Assembly: GCA_964413425.1 (NCBI GenBank)
Contig: CAYPST010000069.1
Location: 1-21,588, forward strand
Direction: 5' to 3'
DNA from: DATFLS01 sp964413425
GTDB lineage: Bacteria > Fidelibacterota > JAANXI01
Length of the DNA: 21,588 nt
The notes below the pieces were generated by a model that did no database searches, was not told the DNA's origin, and saw nothing but the letters and a program-made list of their open reading frames with translations. Each line of letters opens with the position of its first letter. Position 1 is the first letter of the stretch. A program made the translations under genes and the position numbers. Positions 17,110-21,588 of this stretch are shown piece after piece.

Positions 17110-17961
17110 ATGATGAAATATTTTCTTAGAGCATTGATTAGTGTGGGACTTTTGTGGGGTATTTCATTTGGTCAAGAGGCAAAAAAGCCGGTGTACGGGT
17201 GGAGACAACAGTCGGTGATGAATCTCAATTTTACCGACAACAACTTTGATAATTGGGAACAGGGAGGAGACGATTCCTGGTCCTGGCAGCTGGAAGTCCC
17301 TTTCAAGTTTGTCAATATACAGAAGGCCTTTGAATGGTCGAATTCCGGAAAAGTCGCGTTCGGCAAAACGAAAGTGGGAGATCGACAGGCTCGGAAAGCG
17401 TCTGATGTTATCAAATTTGAAAGTCTCTATATCCAGAAACTGGGGGTTTATGTCAATCCGTATGTTGCGGTATCGGGACAGACCCAGCTGGCCGAAGGAT
17501 ATAGATATACGGAAGAAATTAGGCGAGCCATTTCGGGATTCATGGACCCGGGCTACTTTACGCAGAGTGCAGGTGTGGGTTATTCTCCCAGGGAAAATAT
17601 GCGTGTCCGCCTCGGTGCCGCATTGAAGGAAACTATAACAAACCGGTTTCCTGTACCGTATACCGATGATCCGGAAACAGAAACCATCGAAAAGATAAAA
17701 ATTGAATATGGTGCAGACACGGTGACGGATGTGAGCCTGCAACTTCGCGATAATCTACTATTTACATCCAAAATGTCCTTATTTTCGAACCTTCAGCGAT
17801 TTGACGAAATTGATGTGGACTGGGACAACACCTTCACCGCCAAGGTCTCAAAATATCTGATTGTCTCCTTAAACATCCAGATATTTTATGACAAAGATAT
17901 CTCGCGGAAACGTCAGTTGAAACAATCACTGGCGGTGGGATTTTCCTATAGCTTGCTGTAA
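17110..17961 (+). CDS. DUF3078-like outer-membrane beta-barrel protein
   Basis: A 283-residue protein with a typical signal peptide (hydrophobic 5-20, cleavage near FGQE). The mature N-terminus has the segment LNFTDNNFDNWEQGGDDSW (39-57), which matches the nFsNWaqGG signature of DUF3078 proteins, known mostly from Bacteroidota and relatives. Alternating amphipathic strands with aromatic ends (for example YLIVSLNIQIFYD at 249-261) continue to a C-terminal SYSLL, as expected for a barrel inserted by the Bam machinery. The molecular function of the family is not established. Two ATG codons are adjacent; the RBS is weak. It lies 88 nt after the other barrel gene and could be co-transcribed with it. 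Confidence 0.8.
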   Translation: MMKYFLRALISVGLLWGISFGQEAKKPVYGWRQQSVMNLNFTDNNFDNWEQGGDDSWSWQLEVPFKFVNIQKAFEWSNSGKVAFGKTKVGDRQARKASDVIKFESLYIQKLGVYVNPYVAVSGQTQLAEGYRYTEEIRRAISGFMDPGYFTQSAGVGYSPRENMRVRLGAALKETITNRFPVPYTDDPETETIEKIKIEYGADTVTDVSLQLRDNLLFTSKMSLFSNLQRFDEIDVDWDNTFTAKVSKYLIVSLNIQIFYDKDISRKRQLKQSLAVGFSYSLL

Positions 17962-17983
17962 ATCACCTTTAATTCCGGACAAC

Positions 17984-18020
17984 TTAAATGCCTGGAGCCC
18001 CTGAAGTTTCTGGCATTAAA
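17984..18020. terminator. Weak hairpin between convergent genes
   Basis: AATGCC (17987-17992) pairs with GGCATT (18012-18017), with partial AT extension and a 19-nt loop. It lies between the stops of the DUF3078 gene and the minus-strand MscS gene. No proper T-run on either side, so a bidirectional terminator is only suggested by position. Confidence 0.25.
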
Positions 18021-18028
18021 CAGAATAA

Positions 18029-18946
18029 TTAATCTGGCTTCCCATTTCCGTTTGCAGTTGCCGTATTTTTCACCTCCACATTCATGGGCGGAGAGGTACC
18101 ATCCTTATCCTGCCCCACGTAAATTGTACGATGGGGAAACGGAATTTCGATATCCAGTTCATCAAATTTCTTTTTCAGCCGTCTGTTGAACTCCCGACCC
18201 ACCCGCCACTGTTTGATCGGCTTGGTGGTAGTTCTGGCTTTAAGAATGATCGCAGAATCTCCGAACTTATCAAGGCCCAACACTTCCAGAGGTTCCAGAA
18301 CATCATCCTGGTAATCGGGATCATTCCGTAATTCTTCATCCACCCCGTGCATAACCCGGATTACTTCATCCACATCTTCTCGATAAGCGACCCCGATTTC
18401 GAAGACATACCGGGAATATTCCTTGGTCATATTGGTGACCGCAGAAATTTCACCATTTGGAACATAGTGGACATTACCGGCAAGATCCCGGAGAATTGTC
18501 ACTCGCAGAGTGACTTTTTCGACCAGACCGGCTTTATCCGCAATTTGCACCACATCACCGACCCGGATCTGGTCCTCCAATAAAATAAAAAATCCGCCAA
18601 GCACATCCTTGACCAGACTCTGGGCGCCGAAACCAATGGCCAATCCTAATACACCGGCTGCCGCTAAAATGGGGCCGATTTCTATTCCCAGTTCACCCAG
18701 AATCATGGTGAGGACAATAATAAGAATGGCAAAATTCATGACATATCGGACGACTGAACCCAGGGTATCCGCACGTTTCTGAGACTCCTCGGTTTGTCTG
18801 GACACTGGCAGCATAAGAAATAACCGCTTGGAAAAAATACGTGACAATCGAAAAGCAGTGATCGCAAGAATCAGAATGAGAATGATCCGTAATCCGCTGG
18901 TCAGGATCCAATTCCAGATAAGATCCCAATACTGTTGGAATTCCAT
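18029..18946 (-). CDS. MscS-family mechanosensitive channel
   Basis: A 305-residue inner-membrane protein close in length to E. coli MscS. Three transmembrane helices (about 18-38, 65-85 and 92-118) are present. The pore-lining third helix carries the Ala/Gly packing pattern (AAAGVLGLAIGFGAQSLVKD), followed by the beta domain start FILLEDQIRVGDVV (120-133) and the YVPNG motif (161-165). The C-terminal domain and basic region (about 245-275) are complete. It releases solutes on hypo-osmotic shock. GGAGG lies 8 nt before the ATG. A perfect TATAAT on the minus strand (19026-19021) about 75 nt upstream is a possible -10, but its -35 is poor. Confidence 0.93.
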   Translation of the reverse strand: MEFQQYWDLIWNWILTSGLRIILILILAITAFRLSRIFSKRLFLMLPVSRQTEESQKRADTLGSVVRYVMNFAILIIVLTMILGELGIEIGPILAAAGVLGLAIGFGAQSLVKDVLGGFFILLEDQIRVGDVVQIADKAGLVEKVTLRVTILRDLAGNVHYVPNGEISAVTNMTKEYSRYVFEIGVAYREDVDEVIRVMHGVDEELRNDPDYQDDVLEPLEVLGLDKFGDSAIILKARTTTKPIKQWRVGREFNRRLKKKFDELDIEIPFPHRTIYVGQDKDGTSPPMNVEVKNTATANGNGKPD

Positions 18947-19042
18947 GATTACGCCTCCGGAGTTATAAGCAGTTCAATTAAAAAACCGCTACTATTCATA
19001 TGAAAAGGCAAGCGGGTCCGATTATATTTATCCAGGCAAATT

Positions 19043-19072
19043 TTGACATTCATAGTTTGAAACCAGGATAAT
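19043..19072 (+). promoter_or_regulatory. Sigma-70-like promoter facing the second HATPase-STAS pair
   Basis: TTGACA (19043-19048), an 18-nt spacer and GATAAT (19067-19072) face the HATPase gene. Transcription would start near 19079 and give a leader of about 610 nt containing both palindromes. It overlaps the possible promoter of the divergent MscS gene. Confidence 0.4.
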
Positions 19073-19139
19073 AATATTTGTCATAAAAATAACATCGAAT
19101 CAATGGAAGTTAAGACATTCATTCGCTAGATTTCAATTT

Positions 19140-19187
19140 TTAACTTGCAAATTCCCTGAGGCTTGCCCCAGGGAATTTGCAAGTTAA
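19140..19187. repeat. Perfect 19-bp inverted repeat (48-nt hairpin)
   Basis: TTAACTTGCAAATTCCCTG (19140-19158) is exactly complementary to 19169-19187. The 10-nt centre adds a GGC/GCC pairing across a 2-nt tip. There is no T-run in either direction, so it is not a standard terminator. An operator, RNA-stability hairpin or miniature mobile element are alternatives. Confidence 0.75.
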
Positions 19188-19444
19188 GGTTCAGATCTTC
19201 AAAGAGAAACTTAACAGGATCCGATAGCATGTATCGATAACGCTTGATTAGTCTGCTCGGAATCGCGTAATTTAGTATTAATTCAGTGGTTGAGGATTCC
19301 CGGAATTATGTTAATTGTCTTGACATAAGCGGTTCAGCAGGACTGAGTATCTTATATCCCATAGATTTTTTTTGGAGACTGCAAGGGGTTTGACCCCTGT
19401 CTGGATCTTTCGAGCCGGGGAATTCGTTAAATCAACTTATACTA

Positions 19445-19498
19445 TCCTAAGTTGAGCGATACGAGTGCAGCGAAGTATCACTGTACTTAAGGAAAACC
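19445..19498 (-). repeat. REP-like imperfect palindrome, copy B (inverted relative to copy A)
   Basis: The reverse complement matches 1-54 at about 48 of 54 positions. Four of the six differences cluster in the apical loop. The two in the stem (C to T in each case, read on the minus strand) turn G-C into G-U pairs, so the fold is kept in minus-strand RNA. Flanking DNA is unrelated, as expected for a dispersed element. Confidence 0.7.
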
Positions 19499-19695
19499 CC
19501 GACTATGAGAGACGGCAGGGCTCTCAGGGCATTCCACACAGAGAATAACCTAAACGGATACGAAGGGAAGAGGGAGTAAACAGGGAACGCTTCTCTTTAC
19601 CATATACAACATAATCATTGTTTCTTATCGATAAATAATAATGCTGACACACATTGTCTACCAACACCGGTTGAGAAGAGAAGGGAACGGGACTC

Positions 19696-20163
19696 TTGTC
19701 TCCGAAGAACTGCTATAAGATAAGAATAGTAGGTGGCAGGCACGACCTGGAGCGGACACTGGATCTTATCCATTTTGTCATTACACAGCAGGAAGTGGAC
19801 GAACCTGAATCAGGTATCATCGCCATGGCTGTGGGGGAAGCATGTCATAATGCAATTCATCACAGTGATCAAGATCCGGATGAGGCTGTTTTTAATGTAA
19901 CATTGGAAATCGACTCTGACGTATTTACGGCGACAGTCATCAACCAGGGTGATGAGTTCGATATGGCTGATGTGGGACCGTTTAAACAGGATCAGGATTT
20001 CTCCGTCTACAGCCAGGGGGGGTTAGGAATCGCCATGATGAAAAAGCTCATGGACGAGGTGACATATGAACGACGGTCAGACCGAACGAATTATATAACC
20101 CTTAAAAAACGTATCACAACAAAATCAACCATAAATAAGGGAGAGGATACTAAAGAGGATTAA
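19696..20163 (+). CDS. RsbW/SpoIIAB-like HATPase, anti-sigma-type regulator (module 2)
   Basis: A 155-residue paralogue of the protein at 6128, about 42% identical over its length without gaps. The N box EACHN (48-52) and glycine-rich QGGLGIAMMKKLMDEV (107-122) are conserved. The G1 box reads INQGDEF (82-88), with Asn (N83) in place of Asp and Glu in place of the second Gly, the same two positions altered as in module 1. The start is TTG, aligned with the TTG of module 1, behind an AAGGG-type RBS around 19681. The STAS coding sequence follows with an overlap of a few nucleotides. No phosphatase or sigma factor adjoins this pair, so it may share the phosphatases at 2264 and 7115. Confidence 0.85.
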   Translation: MSPKNCYKIRIVGGRHDLERTLDLIHFVITQQEVDEPESGIIAMAVGEACHNAIHHSDQDPDEAVFNVTLEIDSDVFTATVINQGDEFDMADVGPFKQDQDFSVYSQGGLGIAMMKKLMDEVTYERRSDRTNYITLKKRITTKSTINKGEDTKED

Positions 20164-20503
20164 GGAGAGTGAACAAAATGGCATCACGGTTCTAACGCTT
20201 TCCGGAAAAATGATGAACGGTCCGGAAAGCATCGATCTACATCCCTACGTCAAAGATCTCATCGAGCAGGGGAAGAAAAGCCTTGTGGTAGATATGGGCA
20301 AGGTAAAATGGTTCAGCAGTACGGGTTTGGGGGCATTACTGGCGTCATACACCTCTATTAAAAATGCCGGAGGTGAGATGAAAATTGCCCGGGCTACCAA
20401 GAAAATATACAGCCTTTTCTATCAAATGGAACTCACCAGTACATTCGACAGCTATGAAACCGTCGACAAAGCCGTGGCAAGTTTCGGAGAAGAATCCAAA
20501 TGA
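20159..20503 (+). CDS. STAS-domain anti-anti-sigma factor (module 2), non-canonical or lost start
   Basis: A single STAS domain about 73% identical to the protein at 6582. The WFSSTGLGALLAS phosphoacceptor loop and the SGKMMNG.ESIDLHPYVK segment are essentially unchanged. Protein similarity begins at 20156 (RIKES), but the codon aligned with the module 1 ATG is AAG (20153-20155). No ATG, GTG or TTG exists between the in-frame stop at 20132 and the ATG at 20210. Initiation at ATT (20159), behind purine-rich AAGGGAGAGG (20137-20146) and coupled to the HATPase stop (20161-20163), gives a nearly full domain of 114 residues and is my preferred reading. The first canonical start, 20210, gives 97 residues lacking the first beta strand. 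A sequencing error or recent loss of the start are the alternatives. Confidence 0.75.
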   Translation: MKESEQNGITVLTLSGKMMNGPESIDLHPYVKDLIEQGKKSLVVDMGKVKWFSSTGLGALLASYTSIKNAGGEMKIARATKKIYSLFYQMELTSTFDSYETVDKAVASFGEESK

Positions 20504-21180
20504 ATAGAGCAGAGATGTGAGTGGTGCTTTACAGGTAGTGCCGGTTCGCATACGCTTTATAGCAGACAGTTCACTCATCTTCATAGGTGCGATAACAGAA
20601 GAGTCTTTATACCGGATCCAATAGCTGGCGTAGTATGATTGCTATGATTGATTCGACTGTCTCTCATTATGATAATTATGAGAAATCAGGCGATGGTGGA
20701 ATGGAGCTATTCTATTACCTGATTCTATTTGATGGGAGAAATAATAGTACACTCCCACCAGGTCTGGGAACATTTTCGAAAAAGCTGAATTGACTTGATC
20801 GGATTGCGGATTTCAAATGCCGTTTCGTCGGGGCGAGGCGTTTTCTAAACAGACTCATACATAATAACTATAAGTCAGATTCAGCACCTTGTATCAGGCC
20901 CCCATGTGTTCTAAACACTCTCATACTATTCTGTGGGACTTCACAGGAGATGTTCTGTTATAATTCCGGCACCTTTCTGATTCCATACGGTTCAAACGGT
21001 ACGGCGGGGAACCTGTCCGTTACGATTATGATGAATGATGAAATAAAGATATTTTCTTCGCTAAAATTTTAGATATATTTATATGTATTCGGAGATTGTT
21101 GACAGGGAAATGCAGGATATCTCAGGATATAAAATTAAAGAATAAATCCGAAAACAATGTTGTATTGAAAGGAGATGTAT
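20504..21180. other. Gene-free stretch (about 680 nt) before tatA
   Basis: No gene is supported on either strand. An imperfect AT-rich palindrome lies near 20663-20682 (CTCAT and ATGAG ends). TTGACA at 21099-21104 upstream of tatA has no good -10 at 16-18 nt. Confidence 0.5.
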
Positions 21181-21399
21181 ATGGGATCATTGGGACCATC
21201 CGAACTGCTAATCATTTTCTTAATTGTCCTGTTATTATTCGGTTCGAAGAAGCTCCCGGAATTAGCCCGGGGATTGGGGCGGGGAATTCGTGAGTTTCAG
21301 AAGGCTTCCCGGGAAATTCAGAACGAGATCACCCGGGCGGACCATGAATCGGAGCGTAAACCACGCCAGGGGAATGACGCAGAAAAATATACGGACTGA
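21181..21399 (+). CDS. tatA: Sec-independent protein translocase subunit TatA
   Basis: A 72-residue TatA/E-type protein, typical length. A short periplasmic N-terminus (GSLGPSE) leads to one transmembrane helix (LLIIFLIVLLLF), the FGSKKLPELARGLGRGIREF hinge and amphipathic helix, and a charged tail. It forms the pore-like assembly that exports folded proteins carrying twin-arginine signals. The ATG at 21181 is chosen because GGAG (21171-21174) sits 6 nt before it; the ATG two codons upstream abuts the RBS. tatB/tatC are not in the window. Likely clients in the window are the aldo/keto reductase and the glycosylasparaginase. Confidence 0.93.
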   Translation: MGSLGPSELLIIFLIVLLLFGSKKLPELARGLGRGIREFQKASREIQNEITRADHESERKPRQGNDAEKYTD

Positions 21400-21588
21400 T
21401 GGCTGTTTCAACCATCGCTCATAACATGTGAAGAACGAGTCTGTTTACCAGACCGGTAATATCTGTAAGACTTCATATCTCTGGAATAAAGGATATTGAC
21501 TTTATATTTTTCACCTCGATTATTCATGCATAAAGCTTAAGTTTGACAGCAAAACCTCAAAAATAGGGGGCAATTCCTTATAGACCCT

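Larger units (their letters stand above)
18947..19695. other. Regulatory-looking gene-free region with two palindromes
   Basis: About 750 nt between the divergent MscS and HATPase genes. It contains opposed promoter-like boxes near 19021-19072, a perfect 19-bp inverted repeat (19140-19187), a small AGGGGT/ACCCCT hairpin with a TTG loop (19384-19398) and the inverted REP-like element (19445-19498). No gene is supported. Confidence 0.5.

Noticed and set aside
19384..19398. AGGGGT/ACCCCT hairpin near a T8 run as a terminator
   Set aside because: The T-run is on the upstream side for plus-strand RNA and reads as A residues on the minus strand, so it cannot act as an intrinsic terminator.
20178..20195. 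ATG with an AAGGAG-like sequence 10 nt upstream inside the second STAS gene
   Set aside because: It is out of frame with the STAS domain and stops after five codons; the RBS-like sequence encodes the conserved KES residues.
1..21588. tRNA, rRNA, CRISPR array, transposase or integrase genes
   Set aside because: No T-loop/acceptor pattern, regularly spaced repeats or mobile-element protein motifs were seen on either strand by reading.

Overview
The window is about 21.6 kb of roughly 50% G+C bacterial DNA with loosely packed genes. It points to a diderm, Gram-negative bacterium. Evidence for this is two outer-membrane beta-barrel proteins (one DUF3078-like), a relic of an outer-membrane lipoprotein-sorting (LolA-like) gene, three twin-arginine (Tat) signal peptides and a tatA gene. 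Together with the GAF-SpoIIE phosphatases and the TolB/TPR-type eukaryotic-like kinase, the gene content resembles FCB-group lineages (Calditrichota, Marinimicrobia, KSB1 or Balneolota-like). This is inferred from gene content only; no rRNA or tRNA is present to fix the lineage.

Layout. 1-78: a REP-like hairpin and a short tandem repeat. 234-1762: a Tat-exported aldo/keto reductase followed by a truncated Tat-signal sugar-isomerase-like gene. 2264-8404: a signalling block with a GAF-SpoIIE phosphatase, a Ser/Thr kinase-TolB-like-TPR protein (4-nt overlap with the phosphatase), an RsbW-like ATPase, an RsbV-like STAS protein and a second GAF-SpoIIE phosphatase, ending near a plausible terminator. 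8619-8852 (minus): KhpA RNA-binding protein. 9141-10650: Tat-exported glycosylasparaginase and an N-terminally deleted LolA-like remnant. 11519-12733: membrane protein with HEAT-like repeats. 13434-15179: RRM RNA-binding protein converging on purF. 15619-16080: Hsp20. 16308-17961: two outer-membrane barrel proteins. 18029-18946 (minus): MscS-type channel. 18947-19695: non-coding, with a perfect 19-bp inverted repeat and the second REP-like copy. 19696-20503: a second RsbW-like/STAS pair. 21181-21399: TatA.

How it fits together. The main theme is phosphorylation-based partner switching. Two kinase/antagonist pairs (6128-6929 and 19696-20503) and two SpoIIE-type phosphatases with GAF sensors lie within 18 kb, and one phosphatase is translationally coupled to a eukaryotic-like kinase. 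The STAS proteins are about 73% identical while their partner ATPases are only about 42% identical. Both ATPases lack the canonical Asp and second Gly of the G1 box, and the second STAS gene has lost its ATG. No sigma factor is present, so the output is unknown. Several long gene-free stretches and two truncated genes suggest a decaying or rearranging accessory-type region.
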